Part shown: positions 33,501 to 44,305 of the stretch, in pieces | Layout: every line of letters begins with the position of its first letter | Position numbering within the stretch: the first letter of the stretch is position 1 | Assembly (NCBI GenBank): GCA_916610825.1 | Contig: OU744451.1 | Coordinates: 20,609,482-20,673,481 of the forward strand | Direction: 5' to 3' | Source of the DNA: Haliclystus octoradiatus | Lineage: Eukaryota > Cnidaria > Staurozoa > Stauromedusae > Haliclystidae | DNA: 64,000 nucleotides | Notes under the pieces: model-generated | Database searches by the model: none | Told to the model about the DNA's origin: nothing | The model's input: the letters and a program-made list of their open reading frames with translations, nothing else | Program-made: the position numbers and the translations under genes

Positions 33501-36500
33501 TGAGGTCATGATGAAATTTCACCAACCAAAGAGTTTCGTTCAAAGTTGCTGAAGCATGAAAAATCTACCTGGCTAATCGCAGAGCAGAAATTGATAAACA
33601 AAATTTATTAATTGAGTCTAACTTCAAGCATGGAAGAGGAAATTGAAAGAGTAAATTGAGTATAATTCCACTCAAAACTGAGCAGTATATAGTATATACA
33701 CTAGGAATATGTAATTTAATCCGGCAACCATGTTTAAATCTAAACTGCTCAAAGAGGCGAGATGTGAGGAGTCTTCGATAATATTGTTTTGTTGCTGCAG
33801 CGGTCAAATCACACAACGTTTGGATTATTTATTTTATTACAAAATGAGTTCTATATCTAAAAATATTGACCACGAGAAGTACCAATAAAGAATATCTAAT
33901 TTACGGGTTGATGGATATAGACTTTGATAATATGCTTGGGACTGTCTCTAGTCTCTACAAAAATGGCACAACGTTTGTGAATTTCACTTTGTTCCAAAAT
34001 CAAATCGATAACGAAAATTCCCACATTAAGCACGGTACATGCTGCATCCTTGAAGAATATCTGATTAATGTGCACATGACACCAAAAAATGTTCTTCCGG
34101 AATCGAGTAGCCCATGCAAAATATATAGGAATGGCAAATATTTCACTCACTCGAGACAAAAGTTGAGTAAAAATTGTGTTGTTTGTCTAGTATATTGTCT
34201 AGCCGAAGGAGGAATTGATCATTTGCGTCCCGATGTTATAAAATACCAATGTTATAATTCCTATATTTGTAACTTTTTGTTGACTTTGTAAAGAGACATT
34301 CCTACTCACTCACCAAATGTTCGAAATGCTCCGTACTTTCGAACAGGACTGATACAAATTCATATGAAAATAAAACATTAGTTGTCAATAGTTATTTTGG
34401 GTTTTGCTTCACTGATTTATAGCTGTTACTGGATTTTAAAATAAATCTAACTCACTCCAAATACGTTGTATATTTTCATAAAATGAGGCTGTCTTCAAAA
34501 TCCGAAAGTCTTCCTAAATGTGGCCCCACTTTTGTTTATCGCATGACTGATACCCACAATCAGATTGGCGGACATCAAATCAATACCAAGTGAGCAATGA
34601 TAACCTATAGCATTGAATCACTGCTTTTGAAAGTCTAGTACAGTGTCAGCAAAACGGCTTTGCTTGGTCGGCTACGCAAACTTTACAATTTTCTTCAGAA
34701 ACGTTTTAGTCTGGACGCAGGCTAACTCTTATAAGCCCAGTTACCTTCGAAAGTCGGAACTCAAGTTGAATTTTCAAGGAGCCCACTGTGGAAAAACAAC
34801 AAAGTATAGACTTCCCAGAACAGATATGCTCATATCTTCAGAACCCCTTGTTTTCCAAATAAGATATACATTGAATTTGAATAGTAGATTTTAGAAAGAT
34901 TTTATTAGACTTTGATGGAATTTTTCTGTAAAAAGGTGTTAAAAACTGGATCAACATGTCCCATGGAACAATATCTAATTTACGGGTTGATGGATATAAA
35001 CTTCGATAATATTATGCTTGGGGCTGTCTTGAACGAAAAGTTTTGATCATCATCCACGGTGAAGAGAATACAGAGCGTTTCTCTGCTGTTTAAGTACCCA
35101 ACACCTTGTTCGATGAAACGCGTCTATTTAGTGTTTTAGCAAGCTTTTGAGAGAAGAAAAAAGGTGTCCCAAAGATATTGGCATATCTGTTCGAAGTGAA
35201 CAATTTCTATTCCGCGAGAAAAAGTTTACGATATTTTGAAGTCTAGACTTTGTTATTTTTCCATAGTAAGCTCTCTTGTTATCTCGACATGATTTCCGCA
35301 TATAAGGCCTGATTCATACGTCGTTCTGTACATGTGCCGATCCTATTCCGGTTGATAACGCCTTCAGAACGACTACAAAAACAATTCGGTTTCAGACGCC
35401 GTTCCAAGGATTTCATGCATGAATTCACACCTGATTTAGGCGTTTCCAACGGGTTGGAAGGCGTTTGGAACGCCTGAACACGATCTAATTATTGAAGGCG
35501 TTCTTATTCGTATGCGTATGAACCAGGCCTAAGAGTCCAAATCAAAAAATTATTATCGCCACTCCGATTTATTTTGTATGGGCTACTCGATTCCGGAAAA
35601 GTTTGTTGATGTAATGTGCATTTTAATGGGCTTTTGATTGTAAACTTAAATAAGATGCTTGTGGATTTTTGTTCTGCAGCCAAATTCATGCATCGTGCGT
35701 ATATTTTTACTCGGAAGAAACCATATTAATGAAAACTGAAATTCAAAATCTCAAAAAAGTGTCATACTACTGAAGAGCGTTCTGCTCTGTGATTTGCCAG
35801 GTAGATTTTCACTGCTTTAAACATTTTGTATGCATTAGTTTGCTCCGTGAAATTTCATTAGACCCTTATTGTAGCGTCTGCGTGGAGTTGAGGGCCGTTA
35901 TTGAATGAAGCTATATTTGTAAAGTGCTATTGAGCAATATTATTTTGGAAATAGCGCTATAGAAAACATTAACAATTAAATAAATAAGTAATTAATATAG
36001 TAGCTAGTGGAGAATACAATCCCAACTGAATAATTACTTTCATCTTTCAATCTGCCAGGACTAGTCGGTCCACCTCAGGCCAAATTCTATCAGCTAGGAT
36101 ATTGTTAGAAGGCTGTAGAACACATCAAAAGACATTGTAGCAAGTTTTATTGACTTTGAAAAGGCCTTTGACTCTATCTTAAGATGCAGAATCCCAGAAA
36201 TACTAGGTTTCTACTGATGTACATATTGTTCTTATCGATACTATGTCCTTTTATTCTTCTACGTCGGCTTGTGTTAGAACTAACTATTGTGATGCTGACG
36301 ATTTCCAGACAGCTTGTGGCGTACTACAGGGTGACAGATTCTTTGTTTCTCTATTAATTAATTATGTTTTTCTTATTTCATGCCATTTAGACTCTTCCGA
36401 TTTCACCCTAGCTATCTTAACAATAGTATATCTGATGCACATCAACTCCTCGATGAAGTTGAACGGGTTGGTAAAACGGTAGGCTTGACAATTTAAATTA

Positions 36501-38193
36501 CGAAGACTTACTTTATTGCTTTAGGCATAAAACAGGCGCACATTGCTACATCAAATGGGAATATAGAACGTGTAGATTCGTTCAATCAAGTATCTAGGTT
36601 CTGCACTTCTATTTTCTCCAGATGACTTAAGCCAAATTAGAGGTCAGGCTTGAGCAGCCATCAGAAGTTTAAATAAATTCTGGGCGTCTGATGCCAACAT
36701 TGACGTTAAGTTACGACTGTCCAGACACACGATTGAACCTGTTCTATTCTATGCATCTGAAACGTAGGTTCTATAAACCATACTATTGACCCTACGTGGC
36801 TCAGCTTCTGATGCCATGCTTTGGCATGCTTTAGAAATACATTGGCCCAACTTACTGTCTACTGCTAAACTTTCCGTTTCTGCCTCCGCAACTATACTCA
36901 CCAACATCAGATGTCTTTTTATGTCACGTCGAAAGTTCAAGGATGTATGCCCCTCAACCACTGCATGACATCCTTCACTGACAACTAAAGGAGATGTTTC
37001 AACAGGGCTATGGATGAGTAGTATCTTTTCATAATGTTTTTATTGTGAATTGTGTTATTTGCAAGTTTCTTTGTCAGTTATGTCTTACCGTGATACGTGG
37101 TGTTCTTCGTGTAGCAAATATGTAAGGCGTAAGAGGGACGGCACGTTCCTATATTGTGACTGTCTATACTATTACCACTACTACTACTTTCAATAGATTA
37201 TTTTGTTCCCTTTTCCGTAAAATAGAATTGGATTGGTTGTGGATAAAACCTAATTAGTGTTGCTGGAGATATTGTATTTTCTATATATCGAGTCACCAAA
37301 TTACGAATATCACAGTCCTAATTTTTGATACTCATCGGCATGCTATGTTTACATTTGGAGCCAATATATTTATTTTATTTTATTGACAAATTAAAAAGGC
37401 AAAAATAATATTATTTCACAATGAACTACTCTTGATTCCTTTGGTTGACACATAATTCACACGCATATAATCTAGTAATTCCGATTGCATGTATTTCTAT
37501 CATTTTTTATATTTATATAATGCAGTGTAAGTTTTCTTACTGATTAAAAATAGGGCTAAATGCTATACAGCAGAACTCTAAATAATGTATAATTATGAAG
37601 ACCAATATCAGACAATCATGTTTGCTACTCAAAGCTTCATAGTGTATGATTATCATTGAATAGATTGCCTCATTATTACCTTGGCGCGAAATTTTGGGTA
37701 GCAAGCATGTTTGACTGATTTTTGACTTCATATTTTATATATCATTATTTCTTATATTTATATAATTTTCTAATTTCACTTACCTGATGTCACGGGTTGA
37801 GGCATCTCAGGCAGAGCTTCAGGTACGTCATCCGCTTCTAATTCCTATAGAATGAATAATAAACATGCAATGTTCGGTGATTAAGAAGATAATATATACT
37901 TGTATTGCAATATACACTATCAACATTAACATCATGAAAATGCCATGAAAATGCTGTAAAATCACTATGAAAATGTAGAGAAATTTAACCACAAATTATT
38001 TAAGCCAATAAAAAGTTGGAAAACCATGAAAACATTCATCTTTACGACATCAAAATGTGACAATGCCTTAAAACACCATAAAAACATTATCCTGGTTTTG
38101 ATGTCAGTAGTGATAGAAGGAGTGGCTGTTTCTGTTTTGAAAGTTTTCTCATGAAATCGAACGGATGCATGAAACCAGCTTAACTTAATTATG

Positions 38194-38225
<32 letters not shown>

Positions 38226-41200
38226 TTATTCAGAAACCTGATAAGTTTTACAATAACTTTTTTTCACAGGACTGATTTACGTAATAAACTAGAGAATAAA
38301 CATAAAATAATTGATTACAATAATACATAGATATATATATGGTATTAGATATTATCTAATAGCAGTAAAACAGTGCTCAATGTCAGTTGACAGAGCTGTA
38401 AATATAATAAAGAAGTCAAAGACTACACATTTTGATACTGTTACTTAAAGTTTCGCGCTTTATGCGATCCTCAGACAGTTAAAACTAATCAATAAAATAC
38501 ATTATACCTCATAATTAAACTTACAAAACGCGGCTATTGTTAAATAATATAAAGGCTATTGTTTTGTTAGATGCGATAATTCTTTGTAGTTATTTCCTAT
38601 GCGGTAGTTAGTTATTACAGATTATGTTTTAGTGGATTTATAATTAGAAAAATAAAATTTATTTTCATGCCTACACTTAGAGATTAATTCTGATTTTTTA
38701 TTTAATAGTTCTTTTTTTGCGCATATTATATGGTACTTTTCAGCTAAGCATAACTGGCATCTCTTTGATTTGTTGCTATATGTCTTGGCTGTAGATAGTG
38801 CAGTCCATTCAATTTGGTATTCAATGGCTTCATTTTTTAATTCCCAAATATATTTTGACAGCTGAGTGTTGTTCGTTTGTTTTTCATGTCTGAATGTGCT
38901 CATGTGCTGTGTGTGGCGTGTCTTGAATGTTCCTTCTGTAAGGCCGATGTAATTCTTTTCCACCTGGTCTCCTGTCGTGACTTTTGCATTATAAATTACG
39001 CTTTCCATTAGACATTTGTTATTAAAGAGGCAATTTTCTTTTACGCGGCAATTGCATAGTTTGGTACTTTCGGTGTCATCCTTTTCTGTATTGATTAGAT
39101 TTTTGTTGTGATTAGTGATTATCGTTTTCATATTTGAAGTGCAGCTGTAGCTGACTTTGAGTGTGTTTGAGTTGAAAATTTTGTGTAGAGTGTGCGATGG
39201 CGGAAAGTGCTTCTTGACTAGACTGAGAAATGTTCGGCCGATGTTTGTTTTAACGCTTTTATTAAAGGGTGGGTTGAACCAAGTAATTTTCCTGCGTCGG
39301 TTTCTTTTTTTATTGTTTGATGGTGTGGTTCTTGGTTGGTAGTCGAAGTTTGTTTCATGGCCACTAGCTACTAAGGCGTCTTCGTATGTAGGTTTATTAT
39401 TTTTGAAAATGGTTTCATTTGACGACAAATCGGAAATTCGTTGATTGATTGCTAATGGGATGTGTTTCAAGATTGTTGGTGGGTGATTAGATTTAGTGTT
39501 GATATATATAGGTTGGTCGTTTGGTTTTCTGTACGGCTGAAAGGTATCATTGGTTAAGTTGAAAGTAATGTCTAAGAAGTCGACGGATTTAAGGTTAGTT
39601 TTGTTGTGATTTTTAGGCCAATTTCCTTAAAAATTTTCGTAATTCTTTTCTTGCACCTTTCGGCTTGAGGACCGGACTTGTTTTTCATGACTGCCAGGCC
39701 ATCATCTCTGTAAAGGCCAATGTTATTGTCACCATATACTTTCCCAAGTTTGTCTAATATAAAAAGCCCCACTAATTCGCATATTTCTGCTCCGTCGTAA
39801 CTTCCCATTGTTACGTCAAACAGATTGGAATGGTCTTTCTTTGTCCATGCTACTCCTTTGTTGAATAAGACCGACTGCCTCGCGTGCATGACGATTTTGA
39901 TGTCGTTGTCCGATATCGGAGTGAAGTTTTGAGCAAAAATGATTGCCTTTTTCAATAGTTTTTCAGAGATCATAGGATAGAAGCTTTCTATGTCGAAAGT
40001 CATAAAGGATAGCTGCTGCTTGTTTTTTAATGCCTTAATCCAATTTATAACAGAGGAAGAATTTTTCCATTGGTTTACTTTGGTTACATTTTTTACATTG
40101 GTAATTACTTTCTCTAATATCTTTTTGCTAACAATACCGATTTCACTTTTAGCCGGGTTGATTAGTCTACAAGTAGGGTTATTTGAGAAATTGTCCTTGT
40201 GATCTTTCATGGTAATAAATCTTTCATGGTTTTATTACCATGAAAGATCACAAGGACAATTTCTCAAATAACCCTACTTGTAGACTAATCAACCCGGCTA
40301 AAAGTGAAATCGGTATTGTTAGCAAAAAGATATTAGAGAAAGTAATTACCAATGTAAAAAATGTAACCAAAGTAAACCAATGGAAAAATTATTCCTCTGT
40401 TATAAATTGGTTTAAGGCATTAAAAAACAAGCAGCAGCTATCCTTTATGACTTTCGACATAGAAAGCTTCTATCCTATGATCTCTGAAAAACTATTGAAA
40501 AAGGCAATCATTTTTGCTCAAAACTTCACTCCGATATCGGACAACGACATCAAAATCGTCATGCACGCGAGGCAGTCGGTCTTATTCAACAAAGGAGTAG
40601 CATGGACAAAGAAAGACCATTCCAATCTGTTTGACGTAACAATGGGAAGTTACGACGGAGCAGAAATATGCGAATTAGTGGGGCTTTTTATATTAGACAA
40701 ACTTGGGAAAGTATATGGTGACAATAACATTGGCCTTTACAGAGATGATGGCCTGGCAGTCATGAAAAACAAGTCCGGTCCTCAAGCCGAAAGGTGCAAG
40801 AAAAGAATTACGAAAATTTTTAAGGAAATTGGCCTAAAAATCACAACAAAAACTAACCTTAAATCCGTCGACTTCTTAGACATTACTTTCAACTTAACCA
40901 ATGATACCTTTCAGCCGTACAGAAAACCAAACGACCAACCTATATATATCAACACTAAATCTAATCACCCACCAACAATCTTGAAACACATCCCATTAGC
41001 AATCAATCAACGAATTTCCGATTTGTCGTCAAATGAAACCATTTTCAAAAATAATAAACCTACATACGAAGACGCCTTAGTAGCTAGTGGCCATGAAACA
41101 AACTTCGACTACCAACCAAGAACCACACCATCAAACAATAAAAAAAGAAACCGACGCAGGAAAATTACTTGGTTCAACCCACCCTTTAATAAAAGCGTTA

Positions 41201-42770
41201 AAACAAACATCGGCCGAACATTTCTCAGTCTAGTCAAGAAGCACTTTCCGCCATCGCACACTCTACACAAAATTTTCAACTCAAACACACTCAAAGTCAG
41301 CTACAGCTGCACTTCAAATATGAAAACGATAATCACTAATCACAACAAAAATCTAATCAATACAGAAAAGGATGACACCGAAAGTACCAAACTATGCAAT
41401 TGCCGTGTAAAAGAAAATTGCCCCTTTAATAACAAATGTCTAATGGAAAGCGTAATTTATAATGCAAAAGTCACGACAGGAGACCAGGTGGAAAAGAATT
41501 ACATCGGCCTTACAGAAGGAACATTCAAGACACGCCACACACAGCACATGAGCACATTCAGACATGAAAAACAAACGAACAACACTCAGCTGTCAAAATA
41601 TATTTGGGAATTAAAAAATGAAGCCATTGAATACCAAATTGAATGGACTGCACTATCTACAGCCAAGACATATAGCAACAAATCAAAGAGATGCCAGTTA
41701 TGCTTAGCTGAAAAGTACCATATAATATGCGCAAAAAAAGAACTATTAAATAAAAAATCAGAATTAATCTCTAAGTGTAGGCATGAAAATAAATTTTATT
41801 TTTCTAATTATAAATCCACTAAAACATAATCTGTAATAACTAACTACCGCATAGGAAATAACTACAAAGAATTATCGCATCTAACAAAACAATAGCCTTT
41901 ATATTATTTAACAATAGCCGCGTTTTGTAAGTTTAATTATGAGGTATAATGTATTTTATTGATTAGTTTTAACTGTCTGAGGATCGCATAAAGCGTGAAA
42001 CTTTAAGTAACAGTATCAAAATGTGTAGTCTTTGACTTCTTTATCATAGATATATATATATATATACACAGCTACAAGGTTAATTAAATACGAACTTAAC
42101 AGTTAAGATGATGTGGTACATAACTCAGCTAAACAACATGAGAATGCGTATTATAAGTTAAAAAGGAATATAATAAATATATTACATAGATGACATGCTA
42201 AGGTACAGAAAATTAATCCAGGGTCAAATTAATTGAACCATAGCCATGCACATTTGTAAGGATTAGTAAAATCCCTGAGAACAAACGAAGAGCACAGAAT
42301 TGATTGTGAGAATACAGATGCATGGGACATAGAAGATAAATCGAGATGTTTCATATCCGTATCAATGCCTTCGACAACTAATCAAAACTAAGAAATGCAT
42401 CATCAGAAAACGTGACTCAAACGAGAAAAACTGATTATTTACTAACCTCTCTTTCCAAGTAAGTTGATTTTAGTTTCTCGATTAACAAAGAATTGCTGTT
42501 GAAATATGTCTCGTTCATCAATGCACAAATCAACTCATCTTTTTCATTCCGATAGAGATTGGCAGATAGACACTTCGAATTGTCACTGCACAAACTAGGG
42601 CAAACTATAAAATTATTAATAGTACTGTTTGCAAATGATACAGCATCAAGATACTTTCCAGGGGACATGTTATAGGTTGCTTGGTTGAAATTTGTTGAAT
42701 TGTAAGAGGTGAATGGAGTACTCTTAACACATGGGAAAAGGCAATTAATCATTGTTAGAAAGAAGATCAT
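30567..42770 (-). CDS. Gene B: paralogue of gene A, PAN-like plus chitin-binding
   Basis: Three exons: 42447-42770, 37784-37844 and 30567-30721, giving 179 residues. Exon 1 (108 codons) has a signal peptide (MIFFLTMINCLFPCVKS) and a PAN/Apple-like C-x3-C-x5-C (IVCPSLC..KCLS) then LICALMN, ending GAG|GTTAGT in phase 0. Exon 2 (61 nt, acceptor ATAG, donor CAG|GTAAGT, phase 1) encodes ELEADDVPEALPEMP, nearly the same as gene A. Exon 3 (155 nt) encodes the CBM14-like domain (DYCVDK, YISC, MSCP, GRCDY, TAA) with the same four cysteines. Exon lengths 2 and 3 equal gene A's. Exon 1 is only weakly similar. Intron 2 (7.1 kb) and intron 1 (4.6 kb) are swollen by transposons absent from gene A. Confidence 0.8.
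30897..32683. mobile_element. hAT-like inverted-repeat element in gene B intron 2
   Basis: Ends are inverted repeats of about 38 bp (CATAGTATTATAATTACTAG... against the complement of ...CTATACCTTATAACTCTATG). Imperfect 8-bp direct repeats GTCTCTTG (30889-30896) and GTGCCTTG (32684-32691) flank it, as in hAT elements. Gene A has the uninterrupted site near 13600. Inside, about 160 bp (31060-31220) recur inverted at 31930-32090 (shared GGAAAGCAGAATACAATGGA). No transposase: non-autonomous, 1787 bp. Confidence 0.75.
31384..31455. mobile_element. 72-bp miniature element nested in the hAT-like element
   Basis: Perfect 17-bp inverted repeats TAGCCTGCGTACCAGCC (31384-31400) and its complement (31438-31454), flanked by 8-bp direct repeats TTCGTTAG at 31376-31383 and 31456-31463. 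Confidence 0.75.
33460..35908. mobile_element. Long-TIR element of about 2.4 kb in gene B intron 2
   Basis: About 140 bp at 33460-33595 recur inverted at 35770-35908 (shared TCTGCTCTG.GATT.GCCAGGTAGATTTT and GTTG.GGGCCGTTAT.GAATGA). Interior blocks are also repeated: 33890-33955 is repeated directly at 34970-35025, and 34080-34120 is inverted at 35560-35610 (TTCCGGAATCGAGTAGCCCA). The 141-codon frame 33866-34291 has no recognisable domain. Gene A lacks the element. Target-site duplication unclear. Confidence 0.6.
35909..36005 (+). mobile_element. LINE (L2-like) 3' terminus
   Basis: TTTGTAAAGTGCTATTGAGC, a complementary GGAAATAGCGCTATAG arm and a (TAAA)n tail: the 3' UTR hairpin and tail typical of L2-type LINEs and their SINE partners. 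It aligns to the tail at 14905-14930 in gene A. Confidence 0.55.
36053..37185 (+). mobile_element. Degenerate LINE fragment with (TAC)n tail
   Basis: Frames give SFIDFEKAFDSI, then CGVLQGDRFF, then remnants equal to the 46.6-47.3 kb copy (HWPNLLSTAKL and a GRVVSFHN-like end), closing with (TAC)n near 37160-37180. CTTTCAAT occurs on both sides (about 36044 and 37180), and gene A has the uninterrupted site near 14965. Clade not resolved; the C-terminal FKYLGS/LYASETW style suggests an RTE-like or related group. Confidence 0.65.
38189..38285 (-). repeat. Retroelement 3' end with (GAT)n tail
   Basis: A (ATC)n run (38190-38226, minus-strand GAT) abuts TTTATTCAGAAACCTGATAA. It marks the left border of sequence absent from gene A intron 1. 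Confidence 0.45.
38437..38479 (-). ncRNA. Hammerhead ribozyme-like fold, left arm
   Basis: Same as the right-arm copy with one change in stem II (GCGC in place of GCGT). Read on the minus strand: ACTGT, CTGAGGA, CGC/GCG stem, GAA, ACTT/AAGT, A, ACAGT. Confidence 0.6.
38622..40210 (-). pseudogene. PLE RT/GIY-YIG ORF, left arm, frameshifted
   Basis: Minus-strand copy of the ORF at 40240-41829. One A is missing in the CAACAAAA run near 39600, which splits it into 212 codons (39572-40210) and 282 codons (38622-39470 from the next ATG). Apart from the frameshift, only a few residues differ (for example N-S for N-Y, I for F, L for P). It lacks the first RT motifs. Confidence 0.85.
40240..41829 (+). 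CDS. Penelope-like RT with GIY-YIG endonuclease, 5' truncated
   Basis: 529 residues. Begins inside the RT at KDHK...NPTCRLINPAKSEIG; palm motif FMTFDIESFYP (70-79), MGSYDGAEICE (135-145) and the variant catalytic box LYRDDGLAV (166-174) instead of YVDD. The thumb (about 205-380) is followed by a cysteine cluster CNC...C..NNKC (about 385-400) and a GIY-YIG nuclease: YNAK, NYIGLTEGTFKTRHTQH (420-436), SNKSKRCQLCL. Full PLE ORFs are about 250-300 residues longer at the N-terminus, so finger motifs 1-3 are missing and this copy should be inactive for RT. The ATG is simply the first in the remaining frame. Confidence 0.85.
   Translation: MKDHKDNFSNNPTCRLINPAKSEIGIVSKKILEKVITNVKNVTKVNQWKNYSSVINWFKALKNKQQLSFMTFDIESFYPMISEKLLKKAIIFAQNFTPISDNDIKIVMHARQSVLFNKGVAWTKKDHSNLFDVTMGSYDGAEICELVGLFILDKLGKVYGDNNIGLYRDDGLAVMKNKSGPQAERCKKRITKIFKEIGLKITTKTNLKSVDFLDITFNLTNDTFQPYRKPNDQPIYINTKSNHPPTILKHIPLAINQRISDLSSNETIFKNNKPTYEDALVASGHETNFDYQPRTTPSNNKKRNRRRKITWFNPPFNKSVKTNIGRTFLSLVKKHFPPSHTLHKIFNSNTLKVSYSCTSNMKTIITNHNKNLINTEKDDTESTKLCNCRVKENCPFNNKCLMESVIYNAKVTTGDQVEKNYIGLTEGTFKTRHTQHMSTFRHEKQTNNTQLSKYIWELKNEAIEYQIEWTALSTAKTYSNKSKRCQLCLAEKYHIICAKKELLNKKSELISKCRHENKFYFSNYKSTKT
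41972..42014 (+). ncRNA. Hammerhead ribozyme-like fold, right arm
   Basis: Stem I ACTGT (41972-41976) pairs with ACAGT (42010-42014). The core CTGAGGA (41977-41983) matches CUGANGA. Stem II is CGC/GCG with loop ATAAA and a T/T mismatch at its base. GAA (41997-41999) follows. Stem III is ACTT/AAGT with a 1-nt loop and ends GTA, a permitted cleavage triplet. Short-stem hammerheads in PLE terminal regions are established, and this position after the ORF fits. Confidence 0.65.
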
Positions 42771-43514
42771 GTTGACTGATGTAGATATTTCGAAACAACT
42801 AAATAATTCTATTTCTCGCAGTTTTTCTCACTATTTAACATAATACGTTACCTGCGAACAAACATAAATTGTGTTTTCTGTGGTTTATACATTCAGACCA
42901 ATACATTAAATGAAATTGTAATTAAAAGTGTCACATTCGATTACTGGACGTTTTGTATTCATTTTTTATTGCGTTTTACAAGCATTCCTTATCGCCTTAT
43001 GCTTATACTATAACAATGTTTCTGGCATTATCCAATGTTTGGTAAATCTTGTGGTAAAGTACGTAGAAATTAAATTGAAATTTCCTATCTTCCTATCAAT
43101 CAAACAATTCAAAAAGAATATTATTAATTTTTTCAATTGCAATTTTTCAATTTACAGTAAATTTTAATAATTTTTTTACCTATATATATAGAGCTTTCAT
43201 AAATTTTAAAGAATTTTACCTTATTGTTTTTATTTTTATGCTTTTATTTCTATATGTTACAGCGAACAATTAATATCGAATTAATGATTCTTCGTTCATT
43301 TTCTTAAGATCCTTATGGAAGTTAGCGTAGCTGAACTTAATTAGACTTTTACTTCTTACAGTCCATCAGTGTATTGGCGTATCTAATATTGAATGTTTGT
43401 ACTGAAGTCATATCAAGTATCGTTACTTTCTGTCATTACTCGATTTTCATAATTTTTAGGTGCTTGTAAATTGTCTTGTTCTATTCACAAAATATTATTA
43501 GCAAATCACAACAG
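42771..43514. other. Upstream region of gene B
   Basis: AT-rich putative promoter region. The frame 42928-43167 (plus) is not recognised. No clear similarity to the gene A upstream region. Confidence 0.35.
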
Positions 43515-43527
43515 ACTACCAAAAAGC

Positions 43528-43559
<32 letters not shown>

Positions 43560-43990
43560 ATTTATATAGCACCATTTCTTAGAATAATCCAATGGCGCTT
43601 TACAATATAGTTAATTAGTATCGAGAAATTATAATAGAACCCCCATAATAGGTATGAAGGGTATATATCAGTTAGGTATATTATAACAATATAATATCTT
43701 GGTGAAATCTTAAATCTTAATTTATACAATCTTTGAACACTAGATTACTTTAATGAATAATTTTTTTTTTTTTTTTTCTTTTTTACTGTTGACTATGCTT
43801 TGACTAATACTAAATGTAAATTATCAAATAATTAACTGAGCTTCATAACTTGTAAGCCTCCTTAAACAGGAAGGTTTTAATGTTCGTTTTAAACTCAGAA
43901 AGAGATGTACAACTACGGATGTCAATAGTTAAACTGTTCCATAACTCGGGGGCCATGTAACAGAATGCCCGGTTTCCGTACGTTTAATAA
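43515..43990 (-). mobile_element. L2-like LINE 3' end
   Basis: On the minus strand: ELWNSLTIDIRSCTSLSEFK and FLFKEAYKL then stop (C-terminus of an L2/CR1 RT ORF, about 43850-43970), a 3' UTR, the AAAGCGCCATTGGATTA... /GGTGCTATATAAATTC hairpin, and an (ATT)n tail at 43519-43556. Confidence 0.75.
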
Positions 43991-44106
43991 TAATACTAAT
44001 AATAGCAAATAAAATCAATAATAGAAGAAAAATGTACGTTGACAGCCTGGTGTCTACGTTAGCAGGCTCCACAATGCCATTAGGGCGTTTTCTAGTAAGT
44101 GCTCCA

Positions 44107-44305
44107 ACAATCGATAGACAATTGAAATCACAAGTTTACGAAAGACCTGAAACAAGATATGTGTTTTGAATTATTTATTGCTGATATTCATCACCAAGTA
44201 TAATACTATTTTACTCCATGATGCATATCAGCAATAAATAATTCAAAACAGATAACTTGTTTCAGGTCCCTCGCAAACATGTGTTTCAATTTCCTATCGA
44301 TTTGT
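44107..44305. repeat. Long imperfect hairpin, about 200 bp
   Basis: Arms 44107-44193 and 44219-44305 are inverted copies (shared TTTTGAATTATTTATTGCTG and GACCTGAAACAAG) around a 25-nt loop. Probably a miniature foldback element; a small-RNA hairpin is possible. Confidence 0.6.

Larger units (their letters stand above)
38406..42045. mobile_element. Head-to-head Penelope-like element dimer
   Basis: Two arms of about 1.81 kb (38406-40219 and 40231-42045) are inverted copies separated by 11 bp. Coding strands diverge from the centre, so the 5'-truncated ends face each other and the 3' ends point out. The arms differ by a 1-bp indel and a handful of substitutions. The outer ends share CATAGATATATATAT (about 38326 and 42047), a possible target-site duplication. 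The dimer sits in intron 1 of gene B. The corresponding position in gene A (about 15515-15535) is empty. Confidence 0.85.

Noticed and set aside
37965..38225. 86-codon ORF starting with a Met run
   Set aside because: The methionines are translated (ATC)n microsatellite.
40201..40249. rho-independent terminator at the palindrome centre
   Set aside because: It is the junction of two inverted retroelement arms in a eukaryotic intron, not a terminator.
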